Source: Bordetella parapertussis (GTDB taxonomy: Bacteria; Pseudomonadota; Gammaproteobacteria; Burkholderiales; Burkholderiaceae_B). From it: a stretch of DNA of 34,584 nt. Under the pieces are notes generated by a model that searched no databases, had not been told where the DNA came from, and was given only the letters and a program-made list of their open reading frames with translations. Location of the stretch: the NCBI GenBank assembly GCA_945872285.1, contig CAMBZR010000031.1:1-34584 (forward strand). The letters are read 5' to 3'. Within the stretch, counting starts at the first letter, position 1. Each line of letters opens with the position of its first letter. Both the position numbers and the translations under genes were made by a program. Below, in pieces: positions 26,141 through 34,283 of the stretch.

Positions 26141-26866
26141 ATGCCGTCAATCCCTATTCTGATGTATCACCAGGTTGGCCCAACGCCACCTCGACACTCG
26201 TCTTATCGCGGGCTTACCGTACACCCCAAAAGTTTCGCCAGGCAAATGTGGGCGATGCACCAGTTTGGGTATCGGGGATTAAGCATGCGCGACTTGTTAC
26301 CATACCTTAAACGAGAAAAAGTCGGTAAGGTGTTTGGCATCACCTTTGATGATGGCTTTCGTAACGTCTTTCAAAACGCCTTGCCGATATTGTTAAAATA
26401 CAACTTCACGTCGACAAATTACCTGGTGGCCAATCTTTTTTCCCAAACAAACTCTTGGGATAAGGACAGAGGCGTGCCGCGCGCCGAGCTGATGTCGCTT
26501 GCCGAGATGCGGGCGTGGGCGCAGGCCGGGCAAGAGGTTGGCTCGCACACTTTGGATCACGTGCATTTGCTCGAGTTGTCTTTGGCGCAGGCGCGTGAGC
26601 AACTTGTTGGTTCCCGACAAAAACTGGTTGAGGCGCTCGGCGCCGACGTGACCGCATTTTGCTATCCCTATGGCGACTTTAACGTCGCACTCCAGCAGTT
26701 GGCTCAAGACGCGGGTTACACCAGTGCCACCACGACCGAACGCGGTCTTGCCAGAATGACAGATGACGTGTTTGCGATCCCACGCGTCGGGATCTGGCGC
26801 AGCACGACTTTGTTGCGTTTTTTATACCAATGCTTGTCTCAGCACGAGAATCGTCGACGTGCCTGA
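26141..26866 (+). CDS. Polysaccharide deacetylase family protein (NodB domain), second copy
   Basis: Second carbohydrate esterase 4-type protein of the cluster (241 residues). It opens with IPILMYHQVGP, has GITFDDGFRN (D70, D71), VGSHTLDHVHL (H-x3-H zinc pair) and FCYPYGDF, all the standard NodB elements. It is shorter than the first copy and lacks that copy's insertion. It lies 37 nt after the preceding gene, the largest gap in the cluster. The ATG at 26141 is preferred; a TTG at 26126 is in frame. Neither has a clear SD. The end overlaps the next gene by 8 nt if that gene starts at the GTG. Confidence 0.85.
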   Translation: MPSIPILMYHQVGPTPPRHSSYRGLTVHPKSFARQMWAMHQFGYRGLSMRDLLPYLKREKVGKVFGITFDDGFRNVFQNALPILLKYNFTSTNYLVANLFSQTNSWDKDRGVPRAELMSLAEMRAWAQAGQEVGSHTLDHVHLLELSLAQAREQLVGSRQKLVEALGADVTAFCYPYGDFNVALQQLAQDAGYTSATTTERGLARMTDDVFAIPRVGIWRSTTLLRFLYQCLSQHENRRRA

Positions 26867-27986
26867 GCGCCTGCGTATCGCCTTGTTGATTGATCGTTTT
26901 GGTCGTCGCTTTGGTGGCGCCGAGGCCTACGGAGTGAACGTATTTGAGGTTCTGGCACAGAGGCATGACGTGACCGTCATCGCACACGACTTTGAGCACA
27001 CCTTACCTGTTAAACAAATTACAGTCAGCAGCAGTCGCAGGTGGCCGAGCTGGATTCGGGTCTGGCATTTTGCGCGCGTGGCAGCACGTCTGACGCGTGA
27101 CAATTACGATGTGGTGCATTCGCATATGAATGGCGGTGCGGGGCAGATCCACGTGATTCATGTCGTGCCGATTCGTCATCGACGTATCTTTGCTAAGACC
27201 TGGTGGCAAAAAATAGCGGTCTATCTTCAGCCCAGCAATGTGGTGTATCTGCTTCTTGAGGCGGCGGCAGTGCGACCCAAGCCAGGCAGTTGCGTCGTTG
27301 CCGTATCCCCTTGGTTAAAAGATCGCATACACGAGGCTTACGGTACCCCCCTGGCCGTTCAAACGATTGCCCCGGGCGCCTCGTTTGTCGCCCCTAATCC
27401 GCTGGTGCGCGCGCGTGTGCGCAACGAGCTTCGTTGTGCGCCAACTGAGGTTGTTTGTTTGCTCGTTGCACGCAACCCCTTGCGCAAAGGCTTGGCTGCT
27501 GTCTTGTGCGCTCTAGAGCGTCTGCCAGAGCACTTTCGTCTGATTGTTGTGGGTGCGAAGCCGCACATAAAAGATTATGTCGGTGTCAATCACCCTGGGC
27601 TCGTGTCGCGAATCAGTCTGGTGGCGCCGACGCCCGACGTGTCGCCGTACTATCAGGCCGCCGACGTTTACGTTCACCCAACCTTGCTCGACAGTTTTGG
27701 TCTGGCTCCGCTTGAGGCGATGGCACACGGCCTGCCTGTGCTAATGAGTGGGCCTCAGTACTGCGGTTTTGGTCGTTACGTCACGCACCGCCATGATGCG
27801 TGGGTGCTAACCGACCCCGAAGATGCCGGTGAAATTGCGCAGGGCCTTGAGCAACTCATGACAGATCCTGTCTTGCGCGCTAAGATTTTGACCAACAGTC
27901 TAAAGTTGGTCGAGTCTTTATCCTGGGCGCAGGCTGCTCAAAAATTCGAAGCCCTCTACGCCGAAAGTATCGAAGCGCGTCGCTAA
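26859..27986 (+). CDS. GT4-family glycosyltransferase (WaaG-like)
   Basis: GT-B enzyme of 375 residues from the GTG at 26859. The start RIALLIDRFGRRFGGAEAYGVNV is typical of WaaG-type core glucosyltransferases, followed by YDVVHSHMNGG, VVAVSPWLKDRI and HPTLLDSFGLAPLEAMAHGLPVL. The donor motif reads D-x7-E instead of the usual E-x7-E. The frame is open for 32 more codons upstream from an ATG at 26763, but that part lies inside the deacetylase gene and is not glycosyltransferase-like. GTG with GAGA about 10 nt upstream and an 8-nt overlap (GTGCCTGA) fits coupled translation. Last gene of the dnaE-led run. Confidence 0.82.
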   Translation: MPERLRIALLIDRFGRRFGGAEAYGVNVFEVLAQRHDVTVIAHDFEHTLPVKQITVSSSRRWPSWIRVWHFARVAARLTRDNYDVVHSHMNGGAGQIHVIHVVPIRHRRIFAKTWWQKIAVYLQPSNVVYLLLEAAAVRPKPGSCVVAVSPWLKDRIHEAYGTPLAVQTIAPGASFVAPNPLVRARVRNELRCAPTEVVCLLVARNPLRKGLAAVLCALERLPEHFRLIVVGAKPHIKDYVGVNHPGLVSRISLVAPTPDVSPYYQAADVYVHPTLLDSFGLAPLEAMAHGLPVLMSGPQYCGFGRYVTHRHDAWVLTDPEDAGEIAQGLEQLMTDPVLRAKILTNSLKLVESLSWAQAAQKFEALYAESIEARR

Positions 27987-27990
27987 AAGT

Positions 27991-28018
27991 GGCTCAGGCT
28001 AAGCCCAGCCTCTAAGCC
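27991..28018. terminator. Inverted repeat between convergent genes, possible weak bidirectional terminator
   Basis: AGGCT (27996-28000) and AGCCT (28007-28011) form a stem around a 6-nt loop, with GGCT (27991-27994) and AGCC (28015-28018) able to extend it past short bulges. It spans the 12-nt gap between the glycosyltransferase stop and the end of the DUF218 gene. No good T-run follows on either strand. Confidence 0.3.
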
Positions 28019-28790
28019 AATAGCCTAAAAGTCCCAAATACTCTTTAATGATGGTGCGACTGGCCTCAAGACTGCGAATCTGCGGCAGCCAAGGGTTCAG
28101 GTCTTCGTCTTCGGGCAGAATAATCTGAGGGGCGCTTGAGGCCGGTGACGCATCCACCCCGCGCTTGATAAAGGTTGCTAAGGCGCGTGGCATGTGTAAA
28201 GCAGACGTCACCAAAAGTGCCCGTTTTAACTGCATGCGTTGCATCACGCGATCTGAAAACTGCGCATTTTCGTAGGTGTGGCGGCTATCATTTTCCAGGA
28301 TCAGGGCCGCTTCTGGCACACCGCGTTGGCGCAAGCTTCTGGCCATGATGGCGGCCTCGCTGATTTTTCCCTCGAGCGCGCCGCCCGATAATAAAATTTT
28401 TGGGGCGCGCCCCGCAAAATACAGCGCGGCAGCGCGGTCAATACGGTCTAAGGCCGTCGCGCGGTTATAGGGTTCAAACCAGTTTGCACGGTTGGCTTGA
28501 GTGTTTCCGCCCAACACCACAATGACATCGGCTCGAGGCGCACGCGCCGCCTCGACATAGGCATAGTGCCGTTCGAGTTTGCCGCCAAAATAAAGCGATG
28601 TGATGGGCAGCGACCAAAGCAACATCCAGCTAAGCCCTAAAAGCGAAAACAACACCGCCGTGCGCTTGTGAGACCACAACGCAAAAAGCACCGCAAGCAC
28701 CAAGAGCAAAAGCCCAAGACTCGGGGGATATAAAAACAGGTTAGAGAATGGTATCTGTGCAAGCAAGGGGCTTTGCTCCTGACGACTCAC
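27999..28790 (-). CDS. DUF218 (YdcF/ElyC/SanA-like) membrane protein
   Basis: 263-residue protein with two N-terminal membrane segments (about 18-38 and 46-64) followed by a periplasmic DUF218 domain. The domain carries ADVIVVLGGN, RIDRAAALYFAGRAPKILLSGG, ENDSRHTYENA, and LLVTSALHMPRA, all conserved in ElyC/YdcF. ElyC is linked to peptidoglycan and undecaprenyl-phosphate metabolism in E. coli; the chemistry is unsettled. Start is either the GTG at 28790 or a TTG at 28766 that has AGGAG nine bases upstream. It lies 15 nt after the heptosyltransferase gene, in the same operon. Confidence 0.85.
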   Translation of the reverse strand: MSRQEQSPLLAQIPFSNLFLYPPSLGLLLLVLAVLFALWSHKRTAVLFSLLGLSWMLLWSLPITSLYFGGKLERHYAYVEAARAPRADVIVVLGGNTQANRANWFEPYNRATALDRIDRAAALYFAGRAPKILLSGGALEGKISEAAIMARSLRQRGVPEAALILENDSRHTYENAQFSDRVMQRMQLKRALLVTSALHMPRALATFIKRGVDASPASSAPQIILPEDEDLNPWLPQIRSLEASRTIIKEYLGLLGYWLRGWA

Positions 28791-28805
28791 CGACGAAAGA
28801 CTGCG

Positions 28806-29768
28806 TCACGCTGGTTTCGATAAAAAAACGTGTTGCAAACGGCTGACGACTTCTCCAACGGTTGGCCATTGACCCGAGCGACCCAGGTTGATGCTGTCGG
28901 GGGCCCAAGCCCGCGTGCGAGCGGGGTCGGTTACGCCAAAAAGAGTCACCTGCTTGGCACCGGCCGCCGCGCACAGGTGCGAGACCCCCGAATCATTACA
29001 CACGACGACCCGGGCTAAACGCGTCAGGGCACAAAAGCCCCCCAAGCGCAACGGGTCGATCATATCGGCGGTGGGTACAGCACGCAAGGCGGCCGCTTGT
29101 TCAGACTTTGGTGGACACATCGCCACCCGCACCCCATTGTTTTGAAGGATTCGGGTGAGCGCGTCAAACTGAGGCCACACCTTCTGCTGGCCGTGATGCG
29201 TCCCAGTGGCAGTCGGTGCGATCAGGACAAAATCACCCGCTTTGAGCCCGGCAGCGCTTAAGTGATCGTGGGCGCTTTGCGTCTGCGCTCGGGTCAGGGG
29301 CAGGTGCAGTCGGTCGGGCAAGGTCTGCGGGCTTGCCTCGGTTCCCCAGGCCTGCAGGGCTTGTTTGGCCAAAGCAAAGCTGCTTTGAACCACATGTAAA
29401 GGTTCAGTGGGCTTGTTTAGCGGCCACTTCAGCAGCAAGCTGCGGCCATCATCGCGCCAGCCTGCACTTTTAAGGCCTGCCAGCCGAAAACATAAAGCAC
29501 TTGAAAACGAATCGGGCAACAGCAACGCCCGGCGATACTGCGGGTTTTTTTTGCGCCAGTCTCGCGTCTCAAAGATATCCTCAAGCAGCCGGCCAGACAT
29601 GAGCAGGAACCCTTCTAGTTCCATGCCCGCCAACAGATCGCGCGCCCAGCCACGTGCGCAGACCGCAAAGGGTATATTGAGTCGGTGCAGCATATCTAAG
29701 ACGGGCAGGCTCATACAGACATCCCCCACCCAGTTCGGCAAACGGATCAAAATTGGTTCTTGTTGCAT
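28806..29768 (-). CDS. GT9-family glycosyltransferase (ADP-heptose:LPS heptosyltransferase-like)
   Basis: 320-residue GT-B enzyme of family 9. It begins ILIRLPNWVGDVCMSLPVL, the heptosyltransferase N-terminal signature, and the C-terminal half has VLIAPTATGTHHGQQKVWPQFDAL and RLARVVVCNDSGVSHLCAAAGAKQVTLFGVTDP, the family's donor-binding region. WaaF (heptose II transfer) is the closest idea, but WaaC- or WaaQ-like roles cannot be excluded. It diverges from msbA, with about 150 nt between, and is followed by the DUF218 gene on the same strand. Confidence 0.88.
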   Translation of the reverse strand: MQQEPILIRLPNWVGDVCMSLPVLDMLHRLNIPFAVCARGWARDLLAGMELEGFLLMSGRLLEDIFETRDWRKKNPQYRRALLLPDSFSSALCFRLAGLKSAGWRDDGRSLLLKWPLNKPTEPLHVVQSSFALAKQALQAWGTEASPQTLPDRLHLPLTRAQTQSAHDHLSAAGLKAGDFVLIAPTATGTHHGQQKVWPQFDALTRILQNNGVRVAMCPPKSEQAAALRAVPTADMIDPLRLGGFCALTRLARVVVCNDSGVSHLCAAAGAKQVTLFGVTDPARTRAWAPDSINLGRSGQWPTVGEVVSRLQHVFLSKPA

Positions 29769-29919
29769 CGTGTCTTTCGTCTGAAGTCAATTACGCAAGG
29801 ATACGACAAGTTTAGCGGGCGATGCGTGCAAAGATCCGAAGCCAAAGGCCGAGGGCGTCAGACATCAGGTTTGAGCAGTGAAGGGGGTAAACTTTAGGTT
29901 TCAGGCTAATCAGAGCGTT

Positions 29920-31698
29920 ATGTTGACTCCACCGATCGGCCCAGCGGCCAACTCCTCGTCTGCCCTGAGTGCGACCCTTTGGCGCCGCATCTACGAGCGC
30001 GTGGGTGCCTACTGGAAAGGCTTGGCCGTCGCGGTGTTTTTTATGGCGGGTGCGGCAGCAACGCAACCCACGCTCGCGGTGGCAATGAAGCCCCTGCTAG
30101 ACGAGGGGTTTTCTGGTGCCAAGCCAGAATACGTGTGGCAGGTGCCGTTGGCCATTATCGCGCTCATTTCTTTGCGAGGGGTCTGCAATTTTTTTAGCGA
30201 TTATTTGCTGGCCTGGGTGGCGAATAATGTGTTGCTCGGCGTACGCGCGGATATGTTTGAAAAACTGCTGTCGATGCCCGACAGCGAGTTCAAAAAAGGC
30301 GATACCGGCCGATTGCTAAATCGCTTCACGGTCGATGCAGGTAACGTGACAAGCTACGCGACCGATGTGCTGACGGTGGTGGTGCGTGAGTCGTTGGTGG
30401 TGGTGGCGATGATCGGGGTGTTGCTCTACATGTCCTGGCAACTCACGCTGATTATTTTATTGACCATGCCCGTTTCAGTGCTGATTTCTCGCGGCTTTAT
30501 CGATCGGCTGCGACGGATTAATCGCGATACGGTCAACATGAATGCCGAGCTCACGCGCGTGGTCAACGAAGGAATCGACGGTCAGCGCGTCGTAAAACTC
30601 TTTGACGGTTATGCGTTTGAGCGTAAGCGCTTTGCTTATGTCAGTGGTCGCTTGCGTCGCTTTGACATGCGGGCGGCAACCTCGGATGCCGCACTGACAC
30701 CGATTACCCAGGTGGTGACGGCACTTGCCGTTGCGGCGGTGATTGCGGTTGCACTGAATCAGGCGAACGCAGGTGCCCTGACAGTGGGAAGCTTTGCCGC
30801 GTTCATGGCAGCGCTTGCACAAATTTTTGATCCAATTAAGCGTTTAACCAAGGTCGCCAGTCGTACGCAAAAAATGCTGGTATCGGCAGAAAGTGTATTC
30901 ATTCTGGTGGATCAGGTGTCAGAGACAGACACCGCGACCGGCACGTTTGACGGTCGGGTAAAAGGGCGCGTTGAATTCAAGCTCGTCTCGCATCGGTTTC
31001 CCGACGCCGAAGTCAACACCCTCGACCAAGTCAGCATCGTGGCCGAACCCGGTCAGACGATTGCACTGGTCGGGCGCTCTGGAAGTGGCAAGACCACGTT
31101 GGTCAATATGTTGCCTCGTTTCGTGGGGCCGTCTGGCGGGCAAGTTCTGATTGATGACCGCGATATTGAGTCGATTTCTTTGCGCGACTTGCGCGAGCAA
31201 TTGTCGCTGGTCAGTCAGGATGTCGTGCTCTTTGATGACACGATCGCGGTTAACGTGGGTTACGGTGCGTTGCACGAGGCGTCTGAAACCGAAATCCGTC
31301 GGGCACTGCACGCTGCCAACCTGCTTGAATTTGTGGATAGCTTGCCGCTTGGTCTGCAGACCCGAGTCGGTGAAAACGCGACGCGTTTGTCTGGAGGACA
31401 ACGGCAGCGCCTTGCGATTGCGCGGGCGCTGATTAAAAACGCGCCGATCTTGATCCTAGATGAGGCAACGTCGGCTCTAGATAACGAATCCGAGCGTCAG
31501 GTTCAAGCCTCACTCGAAACCCTGATGAAAGGCCGCACAACGCTGGTGATCGCGCATCGCTTATCGACTGTGCAAAACGCAGATTCGATCGTCGTGATGG
31601 ATCAGGGCAGGGTGGTAGAGCAGGGCTCGCACACAGAACTGCTGGCGCGTGGCGGCGCTTACGCCGGCTTGTATCAAATGCAGTTTCGCGAGGCTTAG
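29920..31698 (+). CDS. msbA: Lipid A export ABC transporter MsbA
   Basis: Homodimeric inner-membrane flippase that turns the lipid A-core to the periplasmic face. The 592-residue product joins a six-helix transmembrane domain (about 1-330) to an ATPase domain with Walker A GRSGSGKTT (about 385-393), LSGGQRQRLAIARAL (about 490-504), Walker B ILILDEATSALD (about 510-521) and the VIAHRLST histidine loop (about 544). MKPLLDEGFSG near the first helix is characteristic of MsbA. I prefer the ATG at 29920; a GTG at 29878 would add 14 residues, and neither has a strong SD. Downstream LPS genes such as lpxK are not next to it. Confidence 0.93.
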   Translation: MLTPPIGPAANSSSALSATLWRRIYERVGAYWKGLAVAVFFMAGAAATQPTLAVAMKPLLDEGFSGAKPEYVWQVPLAIIALISLRGVCNFFSDYLLAWVANNVLLGVRADMFEKLLSMPDSEFKKGDTGRLLNRFTVDAGNVTSYATDVLTVVVRESLVVVAMIGVLLYMSWQLTLIILLTMPVSVLISRGFIDRLRRINRDTVNMNAELTRVVNEGIDGQRVVKLFDGYAFERKRFAYVSGRLRRFDMRAATSDAALTPITQVVTALAVAAVIAVALNQANAGALTVGSFAAFMAALAQIFDPIKRLTKVASRTQKMLVSAESVFILVDQVSETDTATGTFDGRVKGRVEFKLVSHRFPDAEVNTLDQVSIVAEPGQTIALVGRSGSGKTTLVNMLPRFVGPSGGQVLIDDRDIESISLRDLREQLSLVSQDVVLFDDTIAVNVGYGALHEASETEIRRALHAANLLEFVDSLPLGLQTRVGENATRLSGGQRQRLAIARALIKNAPILILDEATSALDNESERQVQASLETLMKGRTTLVIAHRLSTVQNADSIVVMDQGRVVEQGSHTELLARGGAYAGLYQMQFREA

Positions 31699-31738
31699 TC
31701 GCCTGTCTGCGAACATCCCCAGACAAAAAAGGTAAAAC

Positions 31739-32590
31739 ATGAGTCACCAAGATGAGCAACTGACTGAGCAACTTGTCCGCGCGGCCCAAGCGAGGTTTGG
31801 CGAGCCCTTCAAGGTGCCCGCTGGCCTGACGCAGGCGACAGAACTTTTGCGCCTGTTGACACACAGCTCACATCGCCGCTGGACAGAACAGACGGTGGCG
31901 CCCGAGTTGCTCAAGCTGTTGTTTGCTTGCGCCTTGGCCGCTCCCTCTAAATCTGACCTGCAGCAGGCCGATATTATCGAGGTTCGTGATCGCGAAAAAA
32001 TCAAAGCGATCGCAGCGTTTATCCCAGATATGCCTTGGATCAATAACGCCCCAGTTTTTTTGATATTTTGCGGCAATAACCGACGTCTTCGCCAGCTCTC
32101 AGAGTGGCGCGGCAAACCCTTTGTTAATGAGCACCTTGATCATTTTATGAATGCCGCTGTCGATGCGGGCTTGGTTCTCGCGCAATTTATTGCCGCGGCC
32201 CAAAGCGTTGGTTTGGGCACCGTGCCGATCAGTGCCGTGCGCAATCATGCACGCGAGACCAGCGAACTACTCGGTTTGCCAGAGGCCGTATTCCCCGTTG
32301 CGGGCTTGTGCGTGGGTTACCCAACCGAGGGCGGTCGTATTATTCCTCGCCTACCCCTCAGCGTGACGGTGCACACTGATGTCTTTGACGAGACCGACCT
32401 GCGCGCTCAAGTCGATGCCTATGATCAGCGCAGGCACGCAGTGTTTCCATTGCGCCAGCAGCGTTACGCGGCGCTGTATCCCGATGTTGAATTTAACGGC
32501 TGGTCTGAAGATAAGGCGCGTCACTACTCTCAACCCGAACGCGCAGGCTTTGGCGAGTACATACGCACTCAAAAATTTAGTTTGAAGTAA
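31739..32590 (+). CDS. Nitroreductase family protein (NfsA-like flavoenzyme)
   Basis: FMN-dependent NAD(P)H oxidoreductase of 283 residues in the nitroreductase superfamily. Visible elements are LTHSSHRRWTE near the start (flavin phosphate contact), LLFACALAAPSKSDLQQADII, AAQSVGLGTVPISAVRN and VAGLCVGYP. The C-terminal tail with DQRRHAVFPLRQQRYA is typical of the NfsA-type group. The start has an AAGG SD. Natural substrate unknown. It lies 40 nt after msbA on the same strand, probably in the same transcript, and converges on rng with 42 nt between. Confidence 0.85.
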   Translation: MSHQDEQLTEQLVRAAQARFGEPFKVPAGLTQATELLRLLTHSSHRRWTEQTVAPELLKLLFACALAAPSKSDLQQADIIEVRDREKIKAIAAFIPDMPWINNAPVFLIFCGNNRRLRQLSEWRGKPFVNEHLDHFMNAAVDAGLVLAQFIAAAQSVGLGTVPISAVRNHARETSELLGLPEAVFPVAGLCVGYPTEGGRIIPRLPLSVTVHTDVFDETDLRAQVDAYDQRRHAVFPLRQQRYAALYPDVEFNGWSEDKARHYSQPERAGFGEYIRTQKFSLK

Positions 32591-32632
32591 GCAGATCGTT
32601 GCGCAGAACAAACAAACACGCAGGCTGCGTCG

Positions 32633-34096
32633 CTAAAGCAAAACAATATCGTATTGTTCTTGCGTGTAGCCGCTTGCGACTTCTAATGAAATGCGTTTGC
32701 CAACAAAGTCGCCTAGCACGGCCAAATGTTGGCTCTCTTCTTCCAAGAATAAATCTACAACATTTTGGGAAGCAAGAATCTTAAATTCCCGAGGATTAAA
32801 CTGCCGCGCCTCACGCAAAATCTCGCGCAAAATCTCGTAGCAGATGCTGCGGTTGGTTCGCACATTGCCGCGACCTTGACAGGTCGGGCAGGGCTCACAC
32901 AGTTGATGCGTCAAAGAATCACGCGTGCGTTTACGCGTCATCTCAACGAGACCTAACTGCGTAAAGCCATTGATGGTCATGCGCGTGCGATCGGGCGCTA
33001 AAGCCTTTTGCAGCTCTGCCATGACCGCCTCGCGGTGGCCCGGCTCATCCATATCAATAAAATCCAGAATGATGATTCCACCAAGATTACGCAGACGCAA
33101 TTGACGCGCGGCCGCCTGCGCAGCTTCCAGATTTGTTTTGAAGATCGTATCGTCAAAGTTACGACCGCCAACGAAGCCCCCGGTGTTGACATCGACCGTC
33201 GTCAGAGCCTCGGTCTGATCGATAATCAAATAACCGCCAGACTTTAGGTCAACCCGCCGCGACAGCGCAAGTTTGATTTCTTGTTCAATGTTGGCGGTAT
33301 CAAACAACGGTCGCTCGCCGCTGTAATGCATCAGGCGCTCTGTGACAGAAGGCGTATAGGTATTGGCCCAAGCCTCAAGCTCGGCGTAGGTTGCACGCGA
33401 ATCCACCATAATCTGTTGCGTGTGGGGCGACACCATATCGCGTAGCACCCGTTGCGCCAGGCTCAGGTCTTGGTGAAGCAGGCTGGTCGCGGGCAGCGTG
33501 CGGGCGGCAGTTTGTAAGTTCGTCCAAAGCTTTTTTAAGTACCCAAGATCGGCGCTAAGTTCGTCATCGCTGGCAAGTTCTGCCTGCGTGCGCACAATAA
33601 ACCCGCCTTTCTCTTCTTTAGGCACGAGCGCCTGCACGCGTTCACGCAGCGCCTGGCGCTCGGTCTCTGAACCGATCTTCTGCGAGATGCCGATATGCGG
33701 CTCGTGTGGCAAATACACCAACATGCGCCCCGCGATACTAATTTGTGTTGACAGCCGCGCGCCCTTGCTGCCGAGTGGGTCTTTAATGACTTGTGTCATC
33801 AGGCTTTGCCCTTCGAAAAGCAGTTTTTCGATCGCGATGGGTGGCGTATTCTGGGTGCGCGCCTGCCGATTTTCACGTAAGTCGGCAATGTGCAAAAACG
33901 CCGCCTTTTCAAGGCCAATATCGATAAACGCGCTCTGCATACCCGGCAAAACCCGAACCACTTTACCTAAGTAGACATTGCCAACCTGGCCGCGCTGAAT
34001 CGCACGCTCAATATGCAGTTCTTGAACGACTCCCTGTGCGACGAGCGCCACCCGAGTCTCGAAAGGGGTGACATTAATGAGGATATTTTCGTTCAT
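32633..34096 (-). CDS. rng: Ribonuclease G
   Basis: Endoribonuclease that trims the 5' end of 16S rRNA and takes part in mRNA decay. The 487-residue product is almost the E. coli length. An S1 domain lies at about 37-130 (GNVYLGKVVRVLPGMQSAFIDIG), and the catalytic magnesium site uses D302 (TVDVNTGG) and D345 (ILDFIDM). The CEPCPTCQGRG cysteine stretch resembles the zinc-link region of the RNase E/G family. ATG at 34096. It diverges from the rRNA operon promoter region, whose 16S product it is expected to process. Confidence 0.95.
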   Translation of the reverse strand: MNENILINVTPFETRVALVAQGVVQELHIERAIQRGQVGNVYLGKVVRVLPGMQSAFIDIGLEKAAFLHIADLRENRQARTQNTPPIAIEKLLFEGQSLMTQVIKDPLGSKGARLSTQISIAGRMLVYLPHEPHIGISQKIGSETERQALRERVQALVPKEEKGGFIVRTQAELASDDELSADLGYLKKLWTNLQTAARTLPATSLLHQDLSLAQRVLRDMVSPHTQQIMVDSRATYAELEAWANTYTPSVTERLMHYSGERPLFDTANIEQEIKLALSRRVDLKSGGYLIIDQTEALTTVDVNTGGFVGGRNFDDTIFKTNLEAAQAAARQLRLRNLGGIIILDFIDMDEPGHREAVMAELQKALAPDRTRMTINGFTQLGLVEMTRKRTRDSLTHQLCEPCPTCQGRGNVRTNRSICYEILREILREARQFNPREFKILASQNVVDLFLEEESQHLAVLGDFVGKRISLEVASGYTQEQYDIVLL

Positions 34097-34130
34097 ATGT
34101 ATCTTTGACTGGATGTGACGTACGTATTCG

Positions 34131-34139
34131 TGCTATAGT
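34131..34139 (+). promoter_or_regulatory. Candidate upstream rRNA promoter (extended -10)
   Basis: TGcTATAGT is a good extended -10, followed by a GC-rich discriminator (AGCGGGC), a pattern typical of stringently controlled promoters. A -35 at proper spacing is missing (TTGACT at 34105-34110 is 23 bp away). It could be the first of two tandem rRNA promoters. Confidence 0.4.
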
Positions 34140-34248
34140 AGCGGGCTTGGCAGTAAATAAGTTACAGCCTTGGTAGTCAAGCGTTTTATTGGATATTGTT
34201 GTACTCGTTTTGCAAATCAATGTGGTTCAAATAACTGAATACTTTGAT

Positions 34249-34277
34249 TTGACACAGACAAAAATATCCCTCATAAT
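34249..34277 (+). promoter_or_regulatory. Strong sigma70 promoter of an rRNA operon
   Basis: Perfect -35 TTGACA (34249-34254), exact 17-bp spacer, and -10 CATAAT (34272-34277). Transcription should begin near 34284. The 25 bases upstream are rich in A and T and could act as an UP element. This is the best promoter match in the window and precedes a boxA motif and rRNA-type leader. Bases 34140-34248 upstream hold no gene that I can see. Confidence 0.8.
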
Positions 34278-34283
34278 CTCGCT

